DNA of 64,000 nucleotides from Chondrus crispus (taxonomy: Eukaryota; Rhodophyta; Florideophyceae; Gigartinales; Gigartinaceae): positions 34,193 to 98,192 of the forward strand of contig NW_005179207.1 in NCBI RefSeq assembly GCF_000350225.1, read 5' to 3'. Position 1 is the first letter of the stretch; every line of letters starts with the position of its first letter. The translations under genes and the position numbers were made by a program. Below, piece by piece: positions 38,770-49,370 of this stretch. The notes below the pieces were generated by a model, which was not told where the DNA came from, ran no database searches, and saw only the letters and a list, made by a program, of their open reading frames with translations.

Positions 38770-39056
38770 CTTTTGTTTTATTTTTGATTAAAATGGGAGG
38801 GTACACATAGTGTGCAGTGTACCCCCGAATGAGAGGTCAAATGAGGAGTCCTGCCTACAACGAACCGTACCGAAAGTAACCAAAATTATACAAATCTTGG
38901 GGCCTCACTGGGCTCCAAAGTGCACTCTACCGAGGGTTCCACTGTATAGTATGGGTACACTACGATCGAGGGAAACTTTCGATTCTGGCCCATATGGGCA
39001 TATGTGGCGGGCAATTCTGGCCGAAAGTGCACTATAGCGAGGGAATCACTGTATCG

Positions 39057-39085
39057 TGGGGTCACTATAACGAGGGTTTACTCTG
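39057..39085 (-). repeat. Right terminal inverted repeat of the Tigger element
   Basis: It is the reverse complement of the left end with one mismatch (G for C at position 21), followed by TA at 39086-39087. Upstream, 38885-39050 carries two further copies of a subterminal motif (AGTGCACT, CGAGGG, CACTGTA) also present once at the left end, probably transposase-binding sites. Confidence 0.9.
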
Positions 39086-39088
39086 TAC

Positions 39089-39613
39089 TGTACTCGAACA
39101 CCCTAGTGTGTATGACAAATACGGCATTGGTTAATTTCTAATCGGAAAGGTAATTACTTTATCATCCGGTAAGTTGGGCAGCCCAATTCGCGTTCGTGTA
39201 CGTGCTGTACTCGAATCATACCGTCTAATGTATGATACCGGCGTATCTCGGTGGCGCCCCAGTGTAGGACCGGTACTGCCCGACGTGTAGTCTTACGGTT
39301 ACCGTCCAGAGGACGGGGACTACAGTAGTAGATATAATAAAGAAGGGAAGAAGAAGCCCTCGACGGGAAGCATCAACTCGAGGCCTGACTCCGTTTTCCC
39401 CGGGTTTCGTCCCTAAGTCTTTTGGCTTGATTACGTTTTGACACCGCTCTACCAAACCCCAACCAACCAGCTACCGGCCTCCCCTCTGTCTTGTTTTGTG
39501 GTTCTTCCAATACGTGTGCACGGCACTCCTCGTGTCTCACACGTCGTACTACAGTAAGACGTGTCACAGCTCTCGCTACACGCAGCCGGTCGAGTACGGC
39601 CCGTTCTACTACA
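39089..39613 (+). repeat. Probable 5' LTR of element D
   Basis: The 3' end CTACTACA (to 39613) before the primer-binding site is secure. The 5' end is a guess: TGTACTCGAAC at 39089 is the first TG-start beside the Tigger element, and TGTACTCGAATC at about 39208 is an alternative. Inside are hairpins (ATCATAC with GTATGAT; CCGTCC with GGACGG nested in GTAGTC with GACTAC) and a TATA-like GATATAATAAAG near 39332, echoing the layout of the element B LTR. Confidence 0.5.
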
Positions 39614-39614
39614 C

Positions 39615-39630
39615 TGGTCTCCCAACCTAG
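39615..39630 (+). promoter_or_regulatory. Primer-binding site of element D
   Basis: TGGTCTCCCAACCTAG begins two bases after the LTR end and differs from the element B site by one base (A for G at position 10). Confidence 0.75.
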
Positions 39631-39695
39631 AATTGTGAGTGCACGTTACGTTTGCTGCGCACAGCAATATCGTTGGCAACCGTCGTATCGTCGAT

Positions 39696-42005
39696 ATGAG
39701 TTCGCCCCATCGTTCTATCACTGGTCCCGAAGCCGCGGAACCGTCCACTCCGGTCCCACCGCCGTTTGAACCGAGCGGAGTAGTTGAACATGCTTCCGAC
39801 TTTCGCCCCACTCAAGGTGCTCCCAACATGGATTCGTATGAGAGGACGCTTCGAAACCTAGATGATATACGGCAAGCGCCCCATAACGAAGTCTATGATG
39901 ATGTCTACGAGAATTTCTGAGACAATCGCCGTGACCTAATGTTGGGTCGTTACAAATCTTTCACGCAAGGACTTGAGAGCCTTCGAGCTCACGTCGATAC
40001 GATCGAATCTCGACTCGTCCTTTACGAAAGCCTTATCCCCGATATGTCAACTGACCTGACCGACGAGCAGGTGGGCGCGTTCTCGCGACTAGCCGCTAAA
40101 GTCAATCAGCAATGAAACCGCGCGAATCGGCTGCGACGGAGAGGGTCAGATATATCCTCAACGTCCGCGAACGCTCGCGACGTGTCTCAACCGGGTCTGG
40201 TTTTGTTGCGCCCTTTCGACCCTCTTCCTACAGGTTCCGATCGTCCGAAACCGAATGAGCTTCGTCGTGAAGCTCACGCTTATGAAGCACTGACCACAGC
40301 CGCTCTGTTTGCGTCCCGCAAGATTCCATACCGACCGGAAACGTTTTCTACGCTTCTCGCTGTGACGTCCTGCGGTCCTTTTAGGACCTCTTGAGCCTGG
40401 GATCGGTCCCACCAAGACCTTGCTTCAATAAATCAGTCACGTGGACAAATATCGACTCTATCATCTCTACGATACTTCTATTCTCGTCTCGGAGAACAAT
40501 TGCCGGACGAATTAGCAAGTATGTGAAGCGCTGCGAAGGCATTCGGCCTACAATGAAGACCTTCGATGGCTCCTCCCCGATAACGCTGCTGTCCTTTCTC
40601 AAGTACATCAGCATCACCTTCAACGCACAGCGCCTCGATGAGGGCGTAGATGTACGAGTCGTCGCTAATATCTTGGAGCGCGACGCGGAACGTCTGTACT
40701 CTTCTTATGCCATGACGGTGTTACGATCCGGATAGCTATAGAGCACTGGATCAATTTCGTAGCCCGGGTTGGTAAAACCAGCTGATCCGCCGCTATCTTA
40801 CGGAAGACGTTCTCAACGATGCCTACGAGAAGGTCTCTACGATTCGTAAACTTCTGCAGGAAAATGAAAACGTGTACGCAGATCGACTCGAAGATCTCCC
40901 GTACTTTTGCACCGCCGTGTTCTCCGATACCGCACTGGTGAACTACTCCATCTGCGGATTGGCTGTCGAAATGAGAGATGTGGTAACGGAGAACGTTTGT
41001 CGTCTTCCGTTTAGCGAACGAAACGACCTCGCCGCTGTTCGTCGCATCGCACTAGCTGAGGGTAATAATTACCGAGCTCGTTCAGGAAAAGTTTTACCCG
41101 ACATTGGAGCGAACGCGCAACGGACGCCTCAAGTACGCCCACCGAGGGCATCTTCATCTACTAGCTCAAGGTTGTATCTCACGGGACACGAAGCCCCAAG
41201 CAATCTCGTGGCTGGGAATGATGGATTCCTCGATGCGCCACCGGGCGAAAAGTTTGATGCCGTATTGATCATGCCCGGACGAGCTGTCTCCGAATCGACA
41301 AGTTCCGATACGTTTAACAACGCTAGGTCGATGGAAGATCCGACAAGCACAACGGAAGTGGATATCACGAAGCGCATCGAACGATTCATTTTTTTCTCAC
41401 ATTCCTGCTTTAACGGACGAACAGGTGAGGCTGGCACAGTCGATCGTGCCGCCCAATCATCTCTACTATCTTTGCTGGCTCTGTCGCATCGTGGGACACA
41501 CCCTCTACAGGTGCCCCTTTCTGACGGAAGAGCAGAAACTCTACTCCGCATACTGAACTACGAGTATCAGCTGGAGACGCGGTCTGATATGCGGAAACTG
41601 CTCAGGCAGCTCCCAGACGACCCCTTCCGTCAAGCGGGGAACAGAGGCCATCAGCGACAAGTTGGTTTCCGTGAACTAAGCAAGACAGTCCTCCGAAGAC
41701 CCGATCAAGGCAATCGTTCGTCCGATACGAACTACCCACGGAGTGGTGAGCAACCACATCGTGGAGGGCGTCTTCCCACGCAAGACGACCTACAAGGCGC
41801 AATGATGTACTTGCGCGATCTCGTCACCTCTGACTTCGCGACACGCGCGAGTGAAGAGACAGTAATGCTCATGCCAGCCGAGGTGGCCCGTTTTGACGGA
41901 GATCGGCTGCACGCCGCGCGGGCGGAACAAGAGAGTCCCCAAATAGTACTACCTCAAGTCGCCCGGGTACCTCCGATGAGAGTAGCTCTTCGGAGAAAGG
42001 AGTAA
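39696..42005 (+). pseudogene. Element D gag remnant
   Basis: Met at 39696 (MSSPHRSITGPE) opens a gag-like frame with stops at about 39918 and 40112. The capsid core resumes at about 40500 (GRISKYVKRCEGIRPTMKTF, ILERDAERLYSSYAM), stops at 40735, and continues after 40860 (YADRLEDLPYFCTAVFS, RNDLAAVRRIALAEG). A zinc-knuckle region near 41460 is readable in another frame as CWLCRIVGHTLYRC, and the end (YEYQLETRSDMRKLLRQ) matches YRYQMETRPGARNLLRQ in element B. At least five disabling changes are present. Confidence 0.85.
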
Positions 42006-42384
42006 AGGTGGTCTCGTCTGCGAAGTTGCAAGATTCACCTGTTTCTTTATCCCCAAACGTGCAGCAAGAAGACGGACAGCCCGCAAAGTCCGACGAGCAG
42101 GGAGGCGAGGCCGTTTACAGTGCCTGCGATATCCGCCCTAATATCTCTGTGCGGTTAGCCGCCGTGCAAGCCGACGAGGGGTACGTAGTGAAGAAGGGAA
42201 CTTCGCGTCCTGGCGAACCAGGTCATCCAAAAGATCGCGCCAGGGCGCAAACGGATTCTGTCAAGGACAAACAATCTCGACCGAGATCGAGAGCGGCAAG
42301 GCGCCGAGAAAAAAGAAAAGCGAGAGGGAAACGTCCTCTTCCAGGCAAATCCCCCGCGAAGGGGGCCCACGAGTCTTAGACGGG

Positions 42385-45300
42385 GTGGTATGCTTGCTTT
42401 CCTTCAAGCTGTATGCCGTCTACAGTTCGATTGGTACCGCCACCAACGCCTTGATGCCGTATCTAATTGCAATGGATACTTGTTCCGAATACAATCTCGT
42501 GCGTAGGGCCTGTTTACATCCGGACTGGCGAACTTTACGATCAAATACCGCTCGGGACGAGTGCACCAAGTACCGGATGCGCTTTCACGATTGGCTGCGC
42601 CCAATAGGGGAAACCAATCCGAGGTTGATGACGAGGTACCAACCTTCGTCAGTGACGTATCCCTTTGACGACGGTTCAAGATGTTTCGAAAGAAATAACG
42701 GAGCATCAATGCACTCTGAAGTGTGATCACGAAACGGAAACGGTTTTCGTTACGACGCGCACTGGGGCAACCTCCACGAACGAAGCTCACCGTGGCGCTA
42801 CGGAAACAGTCGTCTGGCCACACGACGACGACGAGTCCGATGAGTTGGACGACGTATATCACAATGTCTTCGGCCTTTACGACGATCAGGAGGCGCTGTC
42901 CAACAACCGCTCAAGCGGTACATTGCCCGCTCCTGTCTCCTTCGACGAGCTCCCTGAAGAACAACACGCTGATGAACTTTTTCCGACGGTTCTGTCTCGA
43001 CAGGACAGAAAACGTGACTCAAACGTTTTCGAGGACACGCACGGGCTGCTGAAGCGCAAGCACCCGTACGAACGTGACGTCGTGCAAACCGTTGTCCCGA
43101 AAACGTTAAGAGGTCGGCTCTTACCGCTAGCGCACGATACCTTTGTCGCAGGACATTCCGGACAGAACAAGATGTAATACATCCTCGGTGCGAGTAACAG
43201 AAATCGGCGCGGCAGGCGCCGGGTAACAGGCGCGACACGGTGCTTCACAACGGACCACAATGAGCACACGTGGCTTTGCCGGCAGCACTGTAGAGCCAAA
43301 TCGTCCCAGGCGCCTGTTTCCAGGCGTATTTGTCGCTCGCGGTGGGTAACACCCGTGTCACCCACGGGGTGCGATGAATGCGCCGGATGTGAGTCGGATG
43401 TGCTGATCCGGCACTGGGATGTAGGTCGGATGTTGGGTTAAAAAAGGGCGCCTGCGGCGGGCGTTCGTGGAAAGATGGAGGTCACGACAGCATTGCCCAC
43501 GGCGCCTGCGCTTGGAGCCGCGAGCAATACCGGGCGGTGCAAATATTGAGTCGCGCCGGAGCATCGCCTCCACTGCACTCTCCGTAGCTCCTTCCCCAGA
43601 TGAACGTCAGTCGTTGAAGATGCACGTCGCCCACCCTTCCACCCCCGCCTCCCCCTCACGCTTCACCGCCTTTCGCTTCTTATCACTCTTGCCCGTCTAC
43701 ATCCGCGCGTCCGTTACGCCAAGCAATTGCGCTGACCCCCTCCCGCGTTCTTCCCCCCTCTCCGCACGGCGCGCCAAAACCCTGCGCCTTCCACATTCAC
43801 TTGCTCGGCATTCCCCAACCTATCTTGTCATCTGCTCCGACCCCGCCCTAGTCCCGACCCTCCACATTCCTTGTTTTTAATTGTAGGGTATAAATAGGCT
43901 GTAAATTTGCTACTACCGCGGCATTACCGTCCTTACTGGCGGTTGCCATTAAGGAAGGTAGTGACACACTCCAAAGGGTGTGCAACGGGAGAGGGGTTCG
44001 GGCAGGGGTAGTGTGCTTCAGTACCAATCCCCTGGCACATTTTTCCTTTGCTCTCGACTTCAATTTTTCGACTGATATGTTTTGGGATAATTGATAGATT
44101 CGCGCACTCTTTGTTTTCGGCAGTGGCCCGCTTTATGGGGCGTATGACCTGCTACCCGCTGAATGTTACCCGTGCTCACGGATCATAGCATCCTAAGACG
44201 AACGTACTACTGGCCACACATGGCTGTAGACGTCGCGGCGACAGTACGGAATTGTCTACATTGCGCCAAGAACCGCGTTCAGTTAGGCAATACTCTCAAC
44301 CGTCTCAAGCTTTTTCCGGCAACGGCACCGCTAGAGTCTACTGGGATTGATATACTTGGACCTCCACCAAAATACAAGAAGGGAGGCGGATACCTTCTTA
44401 TGAATACGGATCTGTTCACGAAACTTACGCGGGTCGTTGCGTGACGAAGCGTCATCACTTATGTCGTTGCGGTTTCCTTTTGCGAGGAAGGGCTATTTAA
44501 ACAAGGAGTGCAAAAAACGCTACTGTCGGACAACGTTCCCCAATCCTCTGCCCGATTCTTCTACTCTGTTTGTGAAGTTCTTGGGGGTAACGAACCTCAT
44601 TAATTCAGCTTACCATCCACAAACGAACGGACAGACCAAGAGGTACAACCGAACAATCGTGGCTATGCTAAAACATTCTTTGGACGAACACCAGAGCGAC
44701 TGAGATGTCCACGTCGCATCGCTAACGTACGCTTTCGAGTGCCGCTTGCACAGATATACAAGGACAACTCCTTTCGATTTAGTCATAACCCGACATTCGC
44801 CAGAGTTCTCTTTCTATCATTGAGCACGACGATGTTCTACGCTGGACGCGACCGCTCGCGACGATTTCAGACAACGTTGGGACATGTCTATCCAAAAGGC
44901 ATACAAAAGCCCGCAACGGACGCAAGCGTGTTACAAACGAGGCTTTAACAAGCGAGTATGCCGCGTCAGGCAAGGATTAGAGCTGGAGATTTTATCTTTT
45001 TGGACTCTACAGACGGGGCAACAAAACACGGCAAGCCGTAGTCCCCTGCCGAAGGGCCGTACAAGGTCATGTAACTAGACAAACGGACTCTAATAATCGA
45101 CCGGAACGGTGAAAGTGAATGTGACTCCGCTGACAGATGCCTCTTTTCACCGCCTCCTGTAGGGGCTCGTACAAACGCTGCCGTTTCAGCGACAGGGCCT
45201 ACAACGGGAAATTAGAATGCCGAGGCATCTCCTCCGGCACTAATCGAGGTCCCACACGTATCTACCGCCTATTTTGCTCCGAACGTTCACGAAGAACATA

Positions 45301-45434
45301 AGTACACGGTGGATCGCCTCCTCGACCACCGCACTCGAGACGGATATGTGGAATTTCTCGTCAAATGGACTGGAGACGCGGAGCCCACATGGACTAAAGG
45401 TACCCATGTACCCAAAGAACTCGTCAGTCGTTAG
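42385..45434 (+). pseudogene. Element D pol remnant, RT and RNase H deleted
   Basis: The protease start IAMDTCSEYNLVRRACLHPDW keeps the DTC form of element B. At about 42530 it jumps directly to the end of RNase H, readable as FTIKYRSGRVHQVPDALSRL in another frame, so some 2 kb are missing. The integrase zinc-binding region follows (HDTFVAGHSGQNKM), then a stop and a 1-kb insertion. Integrase resumes at 44187 (RRTYYWPHMAVDVAATVRN, CLHC, TGIDILGPPP) with frameshifts and NLINSAYHPQTNGQTKRYNR, where the Glu of the triad has become Lys. A chromodomain (YTVDRLLDHRTRDGYVEFLV, KWTGDAEPTWT) ends near 45434. Confidence 0.88.
43186..44188. mobile_element. 1003-base insertion in the element D integrase
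   Basis: Integrase homology stops after GTAATACATCCT (to 43185) and resumes at 44189 with CATCCTAAGACG. The shared CATCCT is a possible 6-base target duplication. The insert starts CGGTGCGAGTAACAG and ends CACGGATCATAG; the motif GGTAACA recurs near both ends in inverted orientation, but no clean terminal inverted repeat is seen. It holds no credible gene, so it would be a non-autonomous element. Confidence 0.55.
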
Positions 45435-45504
45435 ACAACGCCTCCATCGCAGTACGCGAACGCCTTAAAACCATACGACACGGCCACGATTGGCGTGAAT
45501 GGGA

Positions 45505-45530
45505 CCTCACGCTTGAGGAGGAGGCCCCGT
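45505..45530 (+). promoter_or_regulatory. Polypurine tract at the pol end of element D
   Basis: CTCACGCTTGAGGAGGAGGCCCC matches the TTGAGGAGGGGGCCCC module that ends pol in element B, in the same place after the chromodomain. The adjoining hairpin has decayed. Confidence 0.6.
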
Positions 45531-45784
45531 ACTGTACGCTGCAGTAGCAACGTTCGAGAGTTTCGAGCCCTTCGAGGTGGTAAGGTCCACTTGCGCTGGA
45601 TAATTAATTCAGGGTTGGTCGAAGAACGACACGGTGTCAAAAGGCCAATTTGTTCATTGTAAGGCTAACCAGAATGGTGTTGGTTAAGCCAACGCACGCC
45701 TTAAAAATGCATAATTTTCTGCGACACGAGACCAAAAGGGTCACCCACAAGTGCCAACGGTCACTGTTCAACAAGTTGCAACGA

Positions 45785-46300
45785 CTAATTAACGACGGGC
45801 GTAGTGACCGACAGTTCGGTCTCGGTAGTACGCATCCTCGTCTTCCAGTGAAACACGAGGGGAATCGCCCTCAATATATCGCGTCGGTTTGCGATACGCC
45901 GTCGTGTATCCATCACGCGGAGCCGGAGAATAAGGGTCCCGAATACTGAAAACGGGCGCGCGCGCATTCGTTGCCCTCGAACCAACCAACGAGTCATGCC
46001 CATGGCGAGCATTTACATGTCCTTGGGAAGTTCAGTGACATGATACCCTCTTGCTTTGAACACCGGAGGGTATCATGTCACTGACGATAACGATCGTGCT
46101 CTGCGCGAACTTCACGAGTACAAGTACGCAGGTCTTCTACTGTACTCGCAGCCCGATCTGCACGCTCCGTAGCCACCTTGGAATCGGAAAGGGCGCCACG
46201 AAGGTCCCAATTTATCTCACGAAGCTCTGCTGTAGGCACAGGGTACGAGCGAGCTAAGGTCTCGACTATCGAGCCGACATTCCAAGACTCGTAGGTTCTT
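45785..46300 (-). pseudogene. Antisense ORF remnant of element D
   Basis: On the minus strand the segment SWNVGSIVETLARSYPVPTA through STVEDLRTCTREVRAEHDRYR aligns with SWPVERLLSTLASWYLARGD through ERTTADRDRYRAER near the C-terminus of the element B antisense protein. In another frame IRDPYSPAPRDG matches LRDPYEDPGREA. Only the C-terminal 150 residues remain, frameshifted. The position after the pol polypurine tract and the opposite strand are the same as in A and B, so the module predates the split of the three lineages. Confidence 0.65.
46032..46084. repeat. 19-base perfect inverted repeat
   Basis: TCAGTGACATGATACCCTC and its exact reverse complement are separated by 15 bases, inside the decayed antisense ORF of element D. 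It is probably a small foldback insertion; it splits the coding remnant at the frame change. Confidence 0.9.
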
Positions 46301-46736
46301 TTGCCAAAAGTACATATACCATACATGTATTCTGATATCATACGTAGAAATCCAGTTATTAAACGTTCGAAAGTAGAACATTTAACAGAAAATATACGAG
46401 CTGTAAAGTTCCGTTGCTGAACATGCTCGAGTACAGTAAGTGCCATAAAGAGAACATCCTAGGCCTTGTAATGTGTTCTTTTACTCTCCCAACATTCCAA
46501 TTATTTGACACGTAGTTTCCAATCATAACCCATAGTTCGAAGAATTGAGAGGAATCAAAATTACACATTGCCTTAATAGATTGAGAACCTCCGTCATTGT
46601 AAAACGTGTCATAAATCGGACAATTAGAGTCGTTCTCATCATCGCTGGCCATGTCGTCATCAATGTGATCGACGATTTCATTGACGTGTCGATTGGTGAT
46701 GTCCAAAGGAGCCTGAACAGCGCGGGAGGAATTCAT
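46290..46736 (-). pseudogene. Harbinger-type transposase N-terminal fragment
   Basis: A minus-strand frame from 46736 reads FDSSQFFELWVMIGNYVSNN and WNVGR. After a frameshift it continues as LTVLEHVQQRNFTARIFSVK and STFERLITGFLRMISEYMY. This resembles the helical region before the DDE domain in a Harbinger-like transposase subfamily, different from the one at 31.5-32.3 kb. The catalytic part is missing because the fragment runs directly into element D. Confidence 0.5.
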
Positions 46737-48163
46737 TTTTGAAATAATAAAAGGAGTGGGAGAAATGAGGAGCTGCTACAAGAAGTGGTTTTTTCTATAT
46801 CAACTGCGCAGTTGTTTCATTTTATAGGGTTTAGTTTGAGTAGTCTGAAACTGCGAAGCATATCTCACAAAAAGGCGGGCTTTCCCGTTTTTGAAAGTTG
46901 ACTCGCAATTGCAGATATGATGCACACCTCAGGCTATAATCTGCGTTGCTGTATTATTTGCACACTTAGTTTACTTTTCTACTGATATTCCCCAAACTCT
47001 AAGTGCTTTCACGCAACTGCAGTACTTGAGGTACTGTATGTAGTTACCCTACTAACTTGTCGTTTATAGTTGTCTTTATTGTGGTTCAAAGTTCTACTTC
47101 GTAAAAATTGTGCTCCTTTTGTTCTTTACTTGCGAAAATCTTAAAGTTTGTTTAAATTTTACTGTAGAACATTTGACCTCATATGAGGCAAATTGCCGGT
47201 CTTCTAGACACTAGAACGCCCGTTAGTGCTCGGTTGGGGTGCAAAATGTCCGCGCGCAATCTTACTCCTCTTCTGTTCATGAGGCCCATCCGCCACCCCA
47301 TCCATCCTCACTTCGCACCCCTCCCACAGTCATTGCTGTACACATCACACGTGTCCACCCTGGAGCAAGTGTGCCGCACGGACGCGACCGACACAAGCCG
47401 AACCATCGATGATTCCATCTCACTGTCGCCGATCAGGCGGGATCCCCCGACGGCTTTAGGTTAGACGTAGACTGCGACTCCCGTCCCAGGGAGAGAGGGG
47501 ACACATGAACATCTTCAACAGTAAAGCAAACAACAACAACCGCGAAATCACTCGCCACTCCACCCTGTCCTACGGGTAGCGGAGCAGACCGAGGCACACC
47601 TCGCACAGTCTCTCGCCGCGCCTCCGTGCTACGAGGTGTGCAGTCCCTATCGTCGCTCTTCGTCTCACGAGAGGACACACAGCGACCCCCACACCAGACC
47701 CCCCCCCCCTAACCGCGCTCCACCGTCATCTTCTGTGTACGTGGTTGTTTTCGCTAAAAATAACAAATAAAGTTGCTACTCGTTACGTTACGACATCTTG
47801 TTTTCACGTGTACCCAAACTATTGGGTAGCAAAAATGGCAAGGTATCACTGTCCGAGGCAAAAATAGGCAAGACCACGTGTTATGCTCATGTTACAGGGT
47901 TTTGTTACGCCCCAGGGGCCTCTTTACTTCTGTAATGTTGCTTCACCTCCAGCCCAATGTAAAGGCAGTGGCCCAAAGGGGCGCACTACGCGTTCCGACC
48001 GGGGGACTTTCACTTCGACTACAACGAGCCTCCGCCACCCCCGATGGAAAACAGAACGCATCCCTCCCAAGTTATCCGACCACTACTGTGTGACTAAAAA
48101 GAAAACCAGGGTGTTGGCGCTTCGAGTGAAACATGTAACGAAAGCTTTTCTGGCCCTCGAGAT
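46737..48163. other. Intergenic sequence, no supported gene
   Basis: AT-rich to 47170, then more balanced. A plus frame at 47183-47464 (93 codons) and a minus frame at 47433-47678 have no recognisable features. A run of nine C lies near 47700. No promoter or terminator can be assigned. Confidence 0.5.
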
Positions 48164-48829
48164 GCGGTCCGATGCACTTGACGATATCGGAGAGGGCCGT
48201 AGCATTTCGTTTTAGTACCAATGGTTGTCAAACCGAATTCGTGTAATGTTACGATTTTCGTTACAATACTGTGCTGTAACGTAACGAGTAGCAAATTGAT
48301 CTGAGGGATGTAAACATGGCCTAAGTCTCAGTGGACGACAGGCTGAGAGCGTCCCCGTCGCAAAACATAAAAAATGGTGATTGCTTAACAATTACAAGTA
48401 CTTTTTCCTTTTAATATTGAGGTTTTTGTCCGACGTCTAGAGCACCCCCCCTTTACAGTACATGTCGCAGATGAAGAGCGACAAGCCGTGTGAGGCGGTC
48501 CGATGCACTTGACGATATCGGAGAGGGCCGTAGCATTTCGTTTTAGTACCAATGGTTGTCAAACCGAATTCGTGTAATGTTACGATTTTCGTTACAATAC
48601 TGTGCTGTAACGTAACGAGTAGCAAATTGATCTGAGGGATGTAAACATGGCCTAAGTCTCAGTGGACGACAGGCTGAGAGCGTCCCCGTCGCAAAACATA
48701 AAAAATGGTGATTGCTTAACAATTACAAGTACTTTTTCCTTTTAATATTGAGGTTTTTGTCCGACGTCTAGAGCACCCCCCCTTTACAGTACATGTCGCA
48801 GATGAAGAGCGACAAGCCGTGTGAGGCGG
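48164..48829. repeat. Exact tandem duplication, two units of 331 bases
   Basis: The unit starting GCGGTCCGATGCACTTG at 48164 is repeated from 48495 with no difference that I can see, including a seven-C run. It contains no gene; short minus frames inside both units are the same shadow. The flanks differ after GTGAGGCGG, which marks the end of the second unit. Perfect identity implies a very recent event or an assembly error. Confidence 0.95.
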
Positions 48830-49370
48830 AAAGCGTGCTTCTCATGCTTTTTGTTCTCTACTGTACCCTCGTGTATTTCACTCTTTGTACCTAAAGTCAC
48901 CCTTGGGAACCTGGTGCAGCCGTTCCCAGCATGAGCGCAAGAATTGTTGTACCCTGGGTACAGGGGTTTACCCGTACTCTGTTTCTTCCCTATTTAATTT
49001 ACCTAGTTCGTTGTCTCATACTTTTACAAAGCATTCAAAATAGTATAGTGCAACCTTACCGTAGTGCAGGGCGTCTGGTTTAACGCCACGCCTGCGTCAT
49101 CTAGCACACGTGGTAGGTCACGTGTTTGAATAGGACCGCAAATTCACTTTGTTACTGGATTCAACCGCCGCTCAGAATAGCTCGCGTTGAAATTCGTTCT
49201 GCACGATACCCTGCAGTACCCTTGGGTATCTCTGGAGCTGATCCACAACACCTTTGCATCGTAGTTGCCGTATTGTCAATGACAATGGCTACTACTGCGT
49301 ACAGTTCACAGTTCATAGTTCTTCGACCTCGTCATATCGTGTGCCTCATTCTTCGTGCGCTCGGGACGGT
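48830..49370. other. Upstream region of the first membrane-protein gene
   Basis: No gene. A TTCCC/GGGAA-type inverted motif and a GTACCCTGGGTAC palindrome lie near 48950. The region shares little with the sequence upstream of the second copy, apart from the last 50 or so bases before the start codon, which are loosely similar. Confidence 0.45.

Larger units (their letters stand above)
34659..39085. mobile_element. Tigger-like (pogo superfamily) DNA transposon carrying a Ulp1 protease gene, 4427 bases
   Basis: The ends are inverted repeats of about 29 bases (starting CAGAGTAAACCCTCGTTATA, one mismatch), each flanked outside by TA, the target duplication expected for this superfamily. The plus strand encodes the transposase (34957-37371) and the minus strand a Ulp1-type cysteine protease (37594-38769) in convergent order. 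No other gene is present. The single nonsense codon in the transposase and intact ends suggest recent inactivation, with mobilisation in trans possible. Confidence 0.9.
39089..46300 (+). mobile_element. Element D: decayed Ty3/gypsy relative of element B
   Basis: The order is LTR-like segment, primer-binding site, gag, protease start, a deletion, integrase, chromodomain, polypurine tract, and minus-strand remains of the antisense ORF. All genes are broken by stops and frameshifts, RT and RNase H are gone, and a 1-kb insertion splits the integrase. The right end is lost: at about 46290 the antisense remnant meets a Harbinger fragment. Base composition is lower in GC than element B, as expected after long decay. 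Confidence 0.85.

Noticed and set aside
47183-47464. 93-codon plus ORF
   Set aside because: No recognisable domain and no support beyond being open.
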